From: Acinetobacter sp. ANC 4173
GTDB lineage: Bacteria > Pseudomonadota > Gammaproteobacteria > Pseudomonadales > Moraxellaceae
Assembly: GCF_004331255.1 (NCBI RefSeq)
Contig: NZ_SJOF01000003.1
Location: 289,982-353,981, forward strand
DNA: 64,000 nucleotides
Direction of reading: 5' to 3'
Part shown: positions 18,414-28,447 of the stretch, in pieces
Layout of the letters: every line of letters starts with the position of its first letter
Position numbering within the stretch: the stretch's first letter is position 1
Notes under the pieces: generated by a model
Seen by the model: only the letters and a program-made list of their open reading frames with translations
The model's database searches: none
What the model was told of the DNA's origin: nothing
Program-made: the position numbers and the translations under genes

Positions 18414-20129
18414 TTAGTGATCAGAAGCGCCTGAAATACCAACACCTGTCATCGAACGTACATACTGTGCATCAAATGCTTTACGTTCTGCTTGCGCACG
18501 TGCAGAGTTATCTGTCACAGAGAACAACCAGCAGCAGAAGAACGCCAATGGCATAGCAAAGATTGCAGGACCATTGAATGGGTTAATTGGAGTATCAGAA
18601 ATACCCAAAGTGTCTACCCAAACTGCTTTCGCTAAGATAATCAGTACCACCGCAGTGATAAGACCCACCAAACCGCCAATCACTGCACCACGTGTAGTTA
18701 AGCCTTTCCAGAACATTGATAATACAAGCACTGGGAAGTTCGCACATGCCGCTACAGAGAATGCTAAACCTACCATGAAGGCAACGTTTTGTTTTTCGAA
18801 CAAAATACCCAAAATCATTGCAAAAATAGCCAAACCTAAAGTTGCAATTTTAGACATGCGAAGTTCAGATTCAGGTGTAGTTTGACCTTTCTTGAATACG
18901 TTTGCATACAAGTCATGCGAGATTGCTGAAGCACCAGACAACGTTAGACCTGCAACAACTGCAAGAATAGTTGCGAATGCCACTGCTGAAATGAAGCCCA
19001 TGAACAAGTCACCGCCGAGTGCATCAGACAAGTGAACCGCAGCCATGTTGTTACCACCAACAAGCTCAAGCTTGCCAGTCATCGCCATTTTCGCAACATC
19101 AAGGAACTGTGGGTTGTTCGATACATAAAGGATCGCACCAAAGCCGATGATGAAGGTTAAAAGGTAGAAGTAACCAATGAAACCAGTTGCAACAACCACT
19201 GATTTACGTGCTTCTTTTGCGTCTTTAACGGTAAAGAAACGCATTAAGATGTGAGGTAGACCTGCTGTACCGAACATCAATGCAAGACCTAAAGAAATCG
19301 CATCAATTGGGTTCGCTGCCAGTTTACCAGGGCCCATGATATTGCCTGCTTCAGATACAGTAATTTCATGTACTTTTGCAAAGACATCAATCGATTGAGA
19401 GAACATCTCAGCGAAGCTGAAGCCCACGCCTTTCATGACCATGAATGCCATAAACGAAGCGCCAGATAAAAGCATCACTGCTTTAATAATCTGTACCCAA
19501 GTCGTTGCCAACATTCCACCGAAGATTACGTAAGCCATCATCAGAAGACCAACAATCACCACGGCAATGTTGTAGTTCAAACCAAATAGAAGTTTGATCA
19601 GCTGACCCGCACCCACCATCTGAGCAATCAGATAGAACGCCACCACAACCAATGAACTGATTGCTGCAAGCGTACGTACTGGTTTTTCCGCCAAACGGAA
19701 TGAGACCACGTCAGATAAGTTGAACTTACCTAAGTTACGTAGACGTTCAGCCACCAAGAACAATACAACTGGCCAACCCACCATGAAACCCAATGAATAC
19801 AGCAAGCCGTCAAAACCTGAGCTGAAAACCATTGCGGAAATACCCAAGAATGACGCTGCGGACATATAGTCACCCGCAATTGCTAAGCCATTTTGGAAAC
19901 CTGAAATTCCACCACCTGCTGTATAGAAATCTGTAGTACTGGTGGTTTGTTTTGCCGCCCATTTGGTAATAAATAAGGTAAAACCGACAAAAATGGCAAA
20001 CATGATAATCGCATGCCAGTTGGTTGCTTGCTGTTCAGCTGCACCTAAGTCTGGACTTGCTAGTGCGACACCTGAAGCCATTAGGGTTGTTGCAGCAACT
20101 GTAAGTGCTTTCAATGAATTCCATTTCAT
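18414..20129 (-). CDS. actP: Cation/acetate symporter ActP
   Basis: A 571-residue sodium:solute symporter (SSS) family protein with an N-terminal signal-like segment and about 13 membrane helices. It closely follows ActP (YjcG): [35 protein letters not shown] and [11 protein letters not shown] blocks are seen. ActP imports acetate and other short carboxylates with a cation. Its start overlaps the stop of the DUF485 gene by one base (TAATG), so the two are translationally coupled. Acetyl-CoA synthetase and a CrbS/CrbR-like regulatory pair are nearby, supporting the assignment. Confidence 0.95.
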   Translation of the reverse strand: MKWNSLKALTVAATTLMASGVALASPDLGAAEQQATNWHAIIMFAIFVGFTLFITKWAAKQTTSTTDFYTAGGGISGFQNGLAIAGDYMSAASFLGISAMVFSSGFDGLLYSLGFMVGWPVVLFLVAERLRNLGKFNLSDVVSFRLAEKPVRTLAAISSLVVVAFYLIAQMVGAGQLIKLLFGLNYNIAVVIVGLLMMAYVIFGGMLATTWVQIIKAVMLLSGASFMAFMVMKGVGFSFAEMFSQSIDVFAKVHEITVSEAGNIMGPGKLAANPIDAISLGLALMFGTAGLPHILMRFFTVKDAKEARKSVVVATGFIGYFYLLTFIIGFGAILYVSNNPQFLDVAKMAMTGKLELVGGNNMAAVHLSDALGGDLFMGFISAVAFATILAVVAGLTLSGASAISHDLYANVFKKGQTTPESELRMSKIATLGLAIFAMILGILFEKQNVAFMVGLAFSVAACANFPVLVLSMFWKGLTTRGAVIGGLVGLITAVVLIILAKAVWVDTLGISDTPINPFNGPAIFAMPLAFFCCWLFSVTDNSARAQAERKAFDAQYVRSMTGVGISGASDH

Positions 20130-20461
20130 TAGTGCTGTCCTTTCTCATGCGCAATTGCTTCAACTTCGCGGATTGCTTCTTCATTTAATGCATCGAGTTT
20201 GTTATTCGCAATATACGAATACACACCACATAAAACAAAAGACAATACAATAATGCTTAGACCCAATGGCATACCAATCGTGGTGACACCACCACTAAAG
20301 GAAGTCATTAAAAACTCTTTGTTATAGCCGACCAACAGCATGAAACCAACATACACAACTAACATAATGATCGTCAGTGTCCAGCTGAGTTTACTTTTAC
20401 GACTGACCATTTCCTTAAATTTGGGATTTTGTAGAATCTGGTTTACGTGAACCTCATCCAT
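20129..20461 (-). CDS. yjcH: DUF485 inner membrane protein (YjcH)
   Basis: A 110-residue DUF485 protein with two transmembrane helices (about residues 27-48 and 65-85) and the family motif [19 protein letters not shown] near the N-terminus. YjcH homologues are almost always co-transcribed with actP and are thought to assist the symporter, but a mechanism is not settled. It is first in the operon; its upstream region is shared with the divergent CrbS-like kinase gene 184 bp away and carries an AGAC-tttg-GTCT dyad. Confidence 0.93.
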   Translation of the reverse strand: MDEVHVNQILQNPKFKEMVSRKSKLSWTLTIIMLVVYVGFMLLVGYNKEFLMTSFSGGVTTIGMPLGLSIIVLSFVLCGVYSYIANNKLDALNEEAIREVEAIAHEKGQH

Positions 20462-20556
20462 AATATTGCTCCTGTGAAGCGTCCAGCCATAGACGCATTT
20501 TTAATTTGAATTATTTCGTATACAAACTTAACAATGTTGTAGGGTTCTTGTAATTT

Positions 20557-20569
20557 AGACTTTGGTCTT
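20557..20569. promoter_or_regulatory. Candidate dyad site in the yjcH-actP / crbS-like intergenic region
   Basis: AGACTTTGGTCTT contains the inverted repeat AGAC-N4-GTCT. A very similar 12-mer (GACTTTAGTCTT) recurs at 24442-24453 upstream of the unknown gene between the two regulators. Two hits in upstream regions of the same locus make it a candidate response-regulator site. None was found upstream of acs, so the assignment is tentative. Confidence 0.3.
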
Positions 20570-20645
20570 TAAATTTTAATCAAATCAAACTGCCATGAAC
20601 TTGAATAGGCTATGATAAGCCCGTAACTCGGGACAATTCGGCACT

Positions 20646-23600
20646 ATGAACAGTTGGCTTATTATTGGCGTTCTCGCCCTTTACATCGTATTACTTTTTA
20701 TTTGCGCCTTCTATGGCGAAAAACATGCAACTCGTCTAAGCACGCGCGGACGGATGCTGTTATTCAGCCTAACTTTAGGGGTGTATTGTTCTTCATGGAC
20801 ATTTTACGGTGCAACAGGAGCCGCAGTTCGGGAAGGCATTATCTTTCTGCCGATTTATTTAGGTCCCTTACTGTTCGTTGCTTTAGGTTATGACATTTGG
20901 CGCAGACTCGGTCGTGTCCGCCAACACCATGCTATTTCTTCAATAGCCGATTTTATGGCAGCACGCTATGGTAAAAGTGGTCCTTTGGCGTCACTGGTTA
21001 CCATTTTAGCTGTAATTGCCATTATTCCTTATCTTGCACTGCAACTGCGCGCGATTGCGTTGAGTGCAACCGTTATCTTGCAACAAAACGCGGGATTGGA
21101 AAGCACCACCAACAGTGTGCTTTTTCTGACGGGGATTCTGGCTATTTTGGCGATGATTTTCGGGACAAGGCAGATCGCCAACACCGAACAGCATGGTGGA
21201 TTAATGCTGGCTGTGGCGTTTGAATCTTTTGTCAAATTATTCGCCTTGCTGTGCGTGGCCATTTTCTTTGTTTTCGCCGAGCCTGAAAATCTCGGGAAAA
21301 TTTCACATGATGTGGCCAAAACCTTCAAAGATGTCCAACTCTTTGGTGTTCCTGAAACCTTCTGGATTCAAACCCTCTTAGCCGCTTTAGCCATCATCTG
21401 TTTACCCCGTCAATTTCATGTGGCTGTGGTCGAATTGCGTGATGAAAAACATATTCGTGGCGCACGACGCTGGTTTGCCATTTATCTGATTCTAACCACA
21501 CTGGCCATTATTCCAATTGCCAGTTGGGCGTTACATGCTGCACCTGAATATTTAGCGATTCCCGATGTTGCAGTACTCTCACTGCCGATTAGTTATCAAC
21601 AGGATTGGCTCACCATCTTGGCTTTTTTGGGTGGATTTTCTGCCTCGACAGGCATGTTATTGGTGTCTTCAGTCGCGTTGTCGATTATGCTCAGTAATGA
21701 CTTAATCATGCCTGCCCTATGGCGCTTCAATTTTCTTTCGCGACATGATAAACGCATGCCTTTGGTGCTAAAGTTTACCCGTCGTGTCTGTATCTTAGCG
21801 GTCATGCTACTGGGCTTTTTATTCTTTCATTTCTTCAACGATATTGATCAGCTCTCCGTATTTGGCTTATTGGCTTTTAGTGCAGTAGCACAATTCGCCC
21901 CTGCCCTGATTGGCGGCCTGTACTGGCGTGGCGGGAGTAAACAAGGTGTTTACGCGGGATTAAGTGTTGGTTTTATGATGTGGGCTTACACTCTGCTGCT
22001 CCCCACCATATTACGCAGCTTCCCCGAAGATTACACCGCCTTCACCATGCAGTTTTTACTCCATGGTCCATTCGGCCTGAACTGGTTACGCCCAGAAGCC
22101 CTACTGGGTTTTGAATCTTTTGCTCCATTAACCCACGGCGTAATTTGGGCTTTGGGGCTCAACATTCTGCTGTATATTTGGATTTCTCGTATTTTCAGAC
22201 CAAGTATTGCAGAACAGATTCAAGCTGAAAGCTTCTTCTATTATGAAACCAAGCCTTTGCCTGCACAAAATACGTCCTCTGAAATCAACTATTTACATCA
22301 TGATGTCGCACGCTTAAAAGTTGCAGACTTAATTACCTTAGCCAAACGCATTACTGGAGAGGGACCGACAACCCGAGCTTTTGAACAATTCTGTCAGCAA
22401 AATAATGTGGTTTTTAATGCCAACAGCAGTGCCAATGGCATGTGGTGGCGCTTTACGGAACAGTATTTGGCGGGCACCATTGGCGCGGCATCTGCACGTA
22501 CCTTATTAACGACCGCGATGGTCAATAACGGCTTAGCGTTGGGGCAAGTGGCCAATATTTTAGACCAAGCCTCTCAATGGCAACGCTTTAATCAAAACCT
22601 GATTATGACCATGATCGATCACATGACCCAAGGCGTGAGTGTGGTTGATGAAAACATGTGCTTGGTGGCATGGAATAATCAATATCTTAAATTATTCGAT
22701 TATCCTAAAGATCTGGCCTATGTCGGTTGCCCGATTGCCGATTTGATTCGTTATAACGCAGAGCGTGGTGAATGTGGACCGGGTTCAGTTGAAGAACATG
22801 TGCGTAAGCGTATTCACTGGATGAAAGTCGGCAGTGCGCATGAGTTTGAACGGATTCGTAAAGATGGTCGTGTCATTCAAATGCGTGGCAATCCAATTGA
22901 AGGTGGGGGGTTTGTGACCACCTTTGCGGACATTACCGCATTCCGAGAAAATGAAGCGATGTTAGAGGCACGGGTGCAAGATCGAACCCAACAGCTTGCC
23001 GATGCTTTGACAGAACAGCAAGTGGCACGTGAACAGGCAGATAAAGCCAATATGTCGAAAAGCCGCTTTATTGCCGCAGCCAGTCATGACCTATTACAAC
23101 CCATGCATGCTGCACGTTTGTTTAGTACAGCTTTAGAACAAAGTGTTCAATCCGAAGAAGACCGTAAAACCTTACAACAACTGGATCGTGCGTTGTATGG
23201 TGCGGAAAGTATGTTATCAGCATTATTGGATATTGCTCGCTTAGAAGGCGGTACGATTCAACCGAAACGTCAAGCATATCCGTTACATGACTTGTTGAGC
23301 GACTTAGAATTACAGTTTAAATCGATTGCAGCACAACGCGGTATTCAACTGCATGTGCATGATGCTCAGTTCTGGATTGATACCGATCCACAATGGATTC
23401 GCCGTATTATTCAGAACTTTGTCAGCAATGCCTTACGCTATACCGCCAAAGGACGGGTCATTGTGGGTGTTCTGCGCGCTTCAGAACGTCCACAGCATAT
23501 TCGAATTGGGGTTTGGGATACTGGACCAGGGATTGCTGAAGAACAGCGAATCAAGCTGTTTCAAGAGTTTGAGCGTTGCGGACACACCTCCCCTTGGGGT

Positions 23601-24137
23601 GAACAGGGGCTAGGACTAGGTTTGGCAATCGTACAACGCATGACGGGACTGTTAGATTATCCAGTACATGTCTATTCCGAACTTGGGAAAGGCTCTTGCT
23701 TCATGATTGAAGTACCCGTAGTCGCAGCACCGAAAATCACTGCCACACCTGTGCAGGCTATTCCATTGAAAACCAAAGCCTATCGGATTTTATGCTTGGA
23801 TAATGATGAAACCATTTTAGAAGGGATGAGTACTTTACTGACCAAATGGGGCTATCAAGTCTTTAAAGCCACAGAACCTGAGCAAGCCCTTGCCTTGATT
23901 CAACAAGAAAACATTCAGGTGTGGTTGGTCGACCAACATTTAAATAATGAAAAAATAGGACTGGATTTTATTTTGCAAAATCGTCAAGAAAAAGTACCCG
24001 TCGCACTTATTACGGCAGACTCTGATCCTGAATTGCCACAGACTTTAAAAGAACTGAATATTGTCTTGTTAAGGAAACCGTTAAAGCCTGCATCGCTCAG
24101 ATCATGGTTATCTGGACTAAAAATTTCCAGTGACTAG
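20646..24137 (+). CDS. crbS: CrbS-like hybrid sensor kinase with SSS transporter domain
   Basis: A 1163-residue hybrid histidine kinase. Residues 1 to about 540 form an SSS-type transporter domain with about 13 helices. A linker and a PAS-like domain (about 650-770) follow, then a coiled linker. The kinase core comes next: phospho-acceptor His814 in AAASHDLLQP, N box FVSNALRYT, G boxes WDTGPGIAE and GLGLGLAIV. A C-terminal receiver domain has Asp1096 and a Lys near 1143. This architecture is that of CrbS (MxtR in Pseudomonas), which senses acetate or overflow metabolism and, with CrbR, controls acs and actP. Both targets lie in this window. Confidence 0.88.
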   Translation: MNSWLIIGVLALYIVLLFICAFYGEKHATRLSTRGRMLLFSLTLGVYCSSWTFYGATGAAVREGIIFLPIYLGPLLFVALGYDIWRRLGRVRQHHAISSIADFMAARYGKSGPLASLVTILAVIAIIPYLALQLRAIALSATVILQQNAGLESTTNSVLFLTGILAILAMIFGTRQIANTEQHGGLMLAVAFESFVKLFALLCVAIFFVFAEPENLGKISHDVAKTFKDVQLFGVPETFWIQTLLAALAIICLPRQFHVAVVELRDEKHIRGARRWFAIYLILTTLAIIPIASWALHAAPEYLAIPDVAVLSLPISYQQDWLTILAFLGGFSASTGMLLVSSVALSIMLSNDLIMPALWRFNFLSRHDKRMPLVLKFTRRVCILAVMLLGFLFFHFFNDIDQLSVFGLLAFSAVAQFAPALIGGLYWRGGSKQGVYAGLSVGFMMWAYTLLLPTILRSFPEDYTAFTMQFLLHGPFGLNWLRPEALLGFESFAPLTHGVIWALGLNILLYIWISRIFRPSIAEQIQAESFFYYETKPLPAQNTSSEINYLHHDVARLKVADLITLAKRITGEGPTTRAFEQFCQQNNVVFNANSSANGMWWRFTEQYLAGTIGAASARTLLTTAMVNNGLALGQVANILDQASQWQRFNQNLIMTMIDHMTQGVSVVDENMCLVAWNNQYLKLFDYPKDLAYVGCPIADLIRYNAERGECGPGSVEEHVRKRIHWMKVGSAHEFERIRKDGRVIQMRGNPIEGGGFVTTFADITAFRENEAMLEARVQDRTQQLADALTEQQVAREQADKANMSKSRFIAAASHDLLQPMHAARLFSTALEQSVQSEEDRKTLQQLDRALYGAESMLSALLDIARLEGGTIQPKRQAYPLHDLLSDLELQFKSIAAQRGIQLHVHDAQFWIDTDPQWIRRIIQNFVSNALRYTAKGRVIVGVLRASERPQHIRIGVWDTGPGIAEEQRIKLFQEFERCGHTSPWGEQGLGLGLAIVQRMTGLLDYPVHVYSELGKGSCFMIEVPVVAAPKITATPVQAIPLKTKAYRILCLDNDETILEGMSTLLTKWGYQVFKATEPEQALALIQQENIQVWLVDQHLNNEKIGLDFILQNRQEKVPVALITADSDPELPQTLKELNIVLLRKPLKPASLRSWLSGLKISSD

Positions 24138-24572
24138 GCTCCGATCGTACAAATCTACGGTGTATTCAGCGTGTTCTGAATGCACTGTTTTGCTTTAAAA
24201 TGCCAAATATGACCTCAGCAACGGCAAAAGTTTTTAGTCCGCTCTATTTGCAACGGCTATATATAAAATTAAATGATTGAAAATAAAAGAATTACAAAAA
24301 ATCAGGGAGTCATTCTCGTCTTTTGTTTTTTTGACTATGGCAGATTCATTCAGGTTACATTAATGTACAGTTGTACACTTAGTTACAAAATTTCAAGCCC
24401 TTTATTTTATTGATATTTATTACTCATTTTTCACCATATACGACTTTAGTCTTATACTTTTTCCAAAGCAGAAATTCCATAAATAAGGACATTCCCGAGC
24501 AAAAAAATTCACAAGACAAATGGCTCGATTGTCAATGCTCGCCCACATTGCACAAGCTTTCAGGAGACCTCC
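24138..24572. other. Intergenic region between the CrbS-like kinase and the unknown 255-aa gene
   Basis: 435 bases, AT-rich, without a credible gene. It holds a TGTACA-gt-TGTACA repeat (near 24364-24377), the GACTTTAGTCTT dyad (24442-24453), and an AGGAG ribosome site about 8 bases before the next ATG. There is no obvious intrinsic terminator after the kinase gene. Confidence 0.5.
24442..24453. promoter_or_regulatory. Second copy of the GACTTT(A/G)GTCTT dyad
   Basis: GACTTTAGTCTT differs by one base from the element at 20558-20569. It lies about 120 bp before the start of the unknown gene, a distance suitable for activator binding. Confidence 0.3.
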
Positions 24573-25340
24573 ATGAACATCTCTGACATGGTTCCACATA
24601 ATTTACATCAAGCCCAACAGTTCCATCGCCTTTATGGTGTGAATGCCCTATTGCCTGATATTGATTGGAACCAAATATTTGAACAAAGTAAAATTACCCC
24701 CACTCATGTTGAAGCGCTGAATACCCTCTATCAAAGTGCTGTCCCGCTTGCACTGAAAGTTTTTGACGAACTCAATTTTGATGTATTTACCCCTGCCGAA
24801 TATAAACCACAAGGGCTAGGCCTGTTTGAAAAACTCACGCTACAAGAGGAAAAACTGTTACAGGTGCTCCAAGCCGAAACACGCAGTTTAAGCCCTTCAA
24901 TTCGTCACCAAATTTGGAGCATGTTACTTCGTGGTGGTGCTGTACTGGTATTCAAAGCATGGTTGGGTAAAGTGAAAACCAATTTAGACCAGTTGGACAC
25001 CAGCCAATTTGATGAACTGTCTGACCTACTCTTTATTAAAACACCACCGATTGAATTGGCAAATTGGTTGATGGTCGATATAAATGCCCCATACGATCAC
25101 ATCTTCCTCATGTATGACAATCAAATCTATCTCGACCGCTTTAACAGTTTAGAAACCGCTGCATTGTTTGTAGATTTAGGGGTCTATGACGCTGCATTCT
25201 TGAGTCTAAGAGACGATCGCGTCGCAGAATATTTAAAATCGAAAGGTTATATTAGCCAAGATCAAATTGATGAATTGGAATGTGCACTCAATCCACTTTA
25301 TTGTGACAACACCATGTACAAACAAGACTGTTTGGCTTAA
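24573..25340 (+). CDS. Hypothetical protein in the acetate-regulation locus
   Basis: A 255-residue soluble, acidic, mostly helical protein that I do not recognise. It has no signal peptide and no membrane segment. A conserved-looking aromatic block (MVDINAPYDHIFLMYDNQIYLDRF) lies in the second half, and two Cys (residues 241 and 246) plus one near the end (Cys253) occur at the C-terminus. An AGGAG site precedes the ATG. It sits between a CrbS-like kinase and a convergent CrbR-like regulator, with its own regulatory-looking upstream region. It could be a target or accessory of that system, but nothing in the sequence proves it. Confidence 0.75.
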   Translation: MNISDMVPHNLHQAQQFHRLYGVNALLPDIDWNQIFEQSKITPTHVEALNTLYQSAVPLALKVFDELNFDVFTPAEYKPQGLGLFEKLTLQEEKLLQVLQAETRSLSPSIRHQIWSMLLRGGAVLVFKAWLGKVKTNLDQLDTSQFDELSDLLFIKTPPIELANWLMVDINAPYDHIFLMYDNQIYLDRFNSLETAALFVDLGVYDAAFLSLRDDRVAEYLKSKGYISQDQIDELECALNPLYCDNTMYKQDCLA

Positions 25341-25355
25341 TACCGTTTTATATAG

Positions 25356-25393
25356 ACAAAAAAATAAAGACCTCTAAGAGGTCTTTATTTTTT
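25356..25393. terminator. Bidirectional intrinsic terminator between convergent genes
   Basis: AATAAAGACCTC and GAGGTCTTTATT form a perfect stem around TAA, flanked by A- and T-runs. It ends both the unknown gene and the crbR-like gene. Confidence 0.88.
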
Positions 25394-25406
25394 GTGCTTC
25401 ACAGCC

Positions 25407-26057
25407 TTACATTTTCTTGTCATCAATATTCAAAGCATTAATGGCCAGTACCGCCTGAGTACGATTTTGCACCCCTAATTTGCGGAAAATGGCCGTCACG
25501 TGCGCTTTAATCGTGGCTTCTGATACATCCAGTTCATAGGCAATCTGCTTATTGAGCAAACCTTCCGCAACCATCATTAACACACGGAACTGTTGTGGGG
25601 TCAGCGATTGAATGCGCTCTGCCAACTCAGTTTCATCTGCTGCACGCGGATCAAAAGTCATATTGCTTGGTAAATTGGGTGGTAACCAAATTTCACCTTC
25701 TAAAACTTGGCGAATCGCTTCACCAATATGGCTTGGATGCGCTGACTTCGGAATATAGCCCATGGCACCATGCGCAATGGCACGCTGAATAATAGACACT
25801 TCTTCATGCGCAGAAACCACAATGATCGGCAGTGAAGGATGTTGTGCACGGACATGAACCAAGGCAGAAAAACCTGATGCACCAGGTAAATTCAGGTCCA
25901 ACAAAACCAAATCGGGTTCAGGACCTTTTTCTAAACGTTCATAAAACTCATTTACTGCGGCTGTCTCATTAATTTGGGCTTGCGGTAAGCTATAGCGAAC
26001 GGCTTGAATCAAAGCATGACGAAACAACGGATGATCATCAACGATTAAAATATTCAT
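25407..26057 (-). CDS. crbR: LuxR/NarL-type response regulator, CrbR-like
   Basis: A 216-residue response regulator with a receiver domain at residues 1-120 (acidic pocket Asp7/Asp8, phospho-acceptor Asp54 in LLDLNLPG, Lys near 105 in YIPKSAHP). The C-terminal NarL/LuxR helix-turn-helix spans about 148-210 (LTPQQFRVLMMVAEGLLNKQIAYEL, then ATIKAHV). This matches CrbR (ErdR in Pseudomonas), the partner of the CrbS kinase that activates acs and acetate uptake. The kinase gene lies 1.3 kb away across one unknown gene, and both acs and actP are close by. Confidence 0.85.
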   Translation of the reverse strand: MNILIVDDHPLFRHALIQAVRYSLPQAQINETAAVNEFYERLEKGPEPDLVLLDLNLPGASGFSALVHVRAQHPSLPIIVVSAHEEVSIIQRAIAHGAMGYIPKSAHPSHIGEAIRQVLEGEIWLPPNLPSNMTFDPRAADETELAERIQSLTPQQFRVLMMVAEGLLNKQIAYELDVSEATIKAHVTAIFRKLGVQNRTQAVLAINALNIDDKKM

Positions 26058-26426
26058 AAGCAGCGTAAGAGATCTAGTGCACAGTAATTCTTATTCTAAC
26101 CATACATGTGCCCTTAAGGATATGCAAATATTAACTATTTTTTAAATAACTACAAAAAATAGGGAAATCGTCGGTATGTGGTTTTTCAAAAAAGTCGAAA
26201 AACAAATCTGAATTTACTATAAATCTAATTCTCAAATTAAAAATCCTTATTCATTTGCAATATAAAGTGATAATTCAACCAATTAATTCAAATTGTTGCG
26301 ACAAACATCAGCACTTTTAGATATATCTTAAAATCAGATAATGAATCTGTTTTTCCTTATTTTACAGCCGCTTTGCTCCTGTTGATAAATAGCAAATATT
26401 CCAAAACTACTTGTAGGCTATTTGCT
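26058..26426. other. Intergenic region between crbR-like and msuE genes
   Basis: 369 AT-rich bases between divergent genes. No protein gene or RNA was seen. I looked for a sigma-54 (-24/-12) promoter, expected if an SfnR-type activator drives msuE-sfnG, and found no convincing GG-N10-GC pair. Confidence 0.45.
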
Positions 26427-27161
26427 ATGTCATTTTCTCATCAACCCAAACCTCTGAATATTGTCGCGGTGTCGGGTGGTTTAAATACACCGTCTAAAAC
26501 CGAAGCTTTAGTTCAAGAAATTTTGAATGAATTGAGTGCTGCCACTCCAATCAATGTTCATTTTATTAAATTCAGCGAAATTGGGCATTTATTGGGAGGG
26601 GCCATTTATCGCCATCAATTACCACAACGTATTCAAGATGATTTGGCCGCGGTAGAAGCAGCCGATGCCTTAATTGTAGGCACACCGGTTTATCGCGCTT
26701 CATTTACTGGACTTTTCAAACATTTCTTTGACTTTGTCGAACAAACCGCATTGGTTGATGTCCCTGTATTACTGGCTGCATCTGGGGGAAGTGACCGTCA
26801 TGCCTTGGTGCTGGAACATCAACTGCGTCCACTATTTAGCTTTTTCCAAGCACAAACACTCCCTATTGGCGTGTATGCCACAGACCGTGATTTCACCCCA
26901 CAATATACCATTCACAGTGAACTGCTACGTGACCGTATTACTCTGGCTGTTGCACGTGCCTTACCTATTTTGGAATGGGCGCCAGCCAAAGGGCAACGTG
27001 CCGATGTCATCAAAGAAAAATCACAACATGCCAATCAAACGTTGGGCATTAACACGCAAATTGAGCAAGCTGAAGTTTTACCTTCTGCCGCAGTGCCAAG
27101 TTTAGATGCTGCTGAATCTCGGCTTCATGCGAAAAAACCGCTACAAAACCATGTTGCATAA
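26427..27161 (+). CDS. msuE: NAD(P)H-dependent FMN reductase (MsuE family)
   Basis: A 244-residue flavodoxin-like FMN reductase. The core (about residues 10-180) has the NADPH-dependent FMN reductase motifs: SGGLNTPSKTEALV for phosphate binding, GTPVYRASFTGLFKHFFDF, and LAASGGSDRHALV. A polar 60-residue tail follows, longer than in Pseudomonas MsuE. The ATG at 26427 (TAGG upstream) is preferred over the upstream frame start. It should supply FMNH2 to the SfnG monooxygenase encoded 26 bp downstream, forming a two-component system for organosulfur use during sulfate starvation. Confidence 0.85.
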   Translation: MSFSHQPKPLNIVAVSGGLNTPSKTEALVQEILNELSAATPINVHFIKFSEIGHLLGGAIYRHQLPQRIQDDLAAVEAADALIVGTPVYRASFTGLFKHFFDFVEQTALVDVPVLLAASGGSDRHALVLEHQLRPLFSFFQAQTLPIGVYATDRDFTPQYTIHSELLRDRITLAVARALPILEWAPAKGQRADVIKEKSQHANQTLGINTQIEQAEVLPSAAVPSLDAAESRLHAKKPLQNHVA

Positions 27162-27187
27162 AAATTAAACCTTCCGAGGGTCTCCGC

Positions 27188-28285
27188 ATGACACAACATA
27201 ATGACGTTCTTTTTGCCTATTGGGTACCCAATGTCAGTGGTGGCTTGGTGGTCAGCGATATTGAACAGCGTACTGATTGGAGCTATGACTACAATGTCCG
27301 TTTAGCACAAACGGCTGAGCAAAATGGCTTTACTTATGCATTGACCCAAATTCGTTTTACCGCAGGTTATGGGGCAGAAAATCAACACGAGTCGGTCAGT
27401 TTTAGTCAGGGTCTATTGGCAAAAACAGAAAAACTCAAAGTTATTGCGGCGATTTTGCCCGGCCCTTGGAAACCCGCTTTGGCGGCAAAACAATTGGCCA
27501 CGATTGATCACTTATCGCAAGGACGTATTGCAATTAATGTGGTCAGTGGTTGGTTTAAAGGCGAATTTGATGCCATTGGTGAGGAATGGCCTGAACATGA
27601 TCAGCGTTATGCTCGTTCAGAAGAATTCATTCGAAGCCTCAAAGGCATCTGGACGCAGGATCATTTTAATTTTCAAGGTAGGTATTACCAATTTAATGAC
27701 TACACCCTAAAACCGAAACCCGTGCAGCAACCCCATATTGAAATTTTTCAAGGTGGCAGTTCTCGGGCTGCACGAGACATGGCTGCTCGCGTTTCAGACT
27801 GGTATTTCACCAATGGCAATAGTGCTGAAGAACTAAAAAAACAAATTGATGATATTCGCGAGAAAGCCAAACTGAATGATCATCAGGTCAAAATTGGGGT
27901 GAATGCCTTCATTATTGCCCGCGATACAGAACAAGAAGCTCAAGCGGTATTACAGGAAATTATTGCCAAGGCCAATATTCCTGCTGTGCATGCCTTTGGC
28001 GATGCCACACGTGAAGCAGGTGCAGCAAGTATAGAAGGCGAAGGCAACTGGGCAAAATCGACATTTGAAGACTTGGTGCAATACAACGATGGTTTTAAAA
28101 CCAATCTGATTGGTACACCTGAACAAATTGCTCAACGCATTATTGAATTAAAACAAGTAGGGGTAGATCTAATTTTATCTGGCTTCTTACATTTTATTGA
28201 AGAAGTCGAATACTTTGGCGCAAAGGTGTTGCCCTTGGTCCGTGAACTTGAAGCACAACAGCGTGTACAAGCAAAGTCTGCTTAA
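27188..28285 (+). CDS. sfnG: FMNH2-dependent dimethylsulfone monooxygenase
   Basis: A 365-residue luciferase-like flavin monooxygenase that matches SfnG over its full length. Family-specific blocks include FAYWVPNVSGGLVVS near the N-terminus, LTQIRFTAGYGAE, HESVSFSQ, AILPGPWKPALAAKQLA and INVVSGWFKGEF. SfnG converts dimethylsulfone to methanesulfinate using FMNH2 from a partner reductase, here MsuE. A GAGGG site precedes the ATG. The gene ends in a strong terminator. No ssu or msu desulfonation genes or SfnR regulator are in this window, so the rest of the pathway must lie elsewhere. Confidence 0.93.
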   Translation: MTQHNDVLFAYWVPNVSGGLVVSDIEQRTDWSYDYNVRLAQTAEQNGFTYALTQIRFTAGYGAENQHESVSFSQGLLAKTEKLKVIAAILPGPWKPALAAKQLATIDHLSQGRIAINVVSGWFKGEFDAIGEEWPEHDQRYARSEEFIRSLKGIWTQDHFNFQGRYYQFNDYTLKPKPVQQPHIEIFQGGSSRAARDMAARVSDWYFTNGNSAEELKKQIDDIREKAKLNDHQVKIGVNAFIIARDTEQEAQAVLQEIIAKANIPAVHAFGDATREAGAASIEGEGNWAKSTFEDLVQYNDGFKTNLIGTPEQIAQRIIELKQVGVDLILSGFLHFIEEVEYFGAKVLPLVRELEAQQRVQAKSA

Positions 28286-28352
28286 TTGTTGAATTACAAT
28301 TTAAGCAGACTCATTTCATGAACCCACAACAACAATAACATGGCAACGCCAA

Positions 28353-28390
28353 ATTTCCCCTAAGACTCGGCTTAGGGGATTTTTTTTTTG
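28353..28390 (+). terminator. Intrinsic terminator after sfnG
   Basis: CCCCTAAG (28357-28364), loop ACTCGG, CTTAGGGG (28371-28378), then A and a run of ten T residues. Confidence 0.88.
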
Positions 28391-28447
28391 GGTAAAATAG
28401 ATTTAAATCATCTAAGTAACCATTAGTATCAGTTTGAATACACGGTC

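Noticed and set aside
26058..26426. Sigma-54 promoter for msuE-sfnG
   Set aside because: No convincing GG-N10-GC (-24/-12) pair was found.
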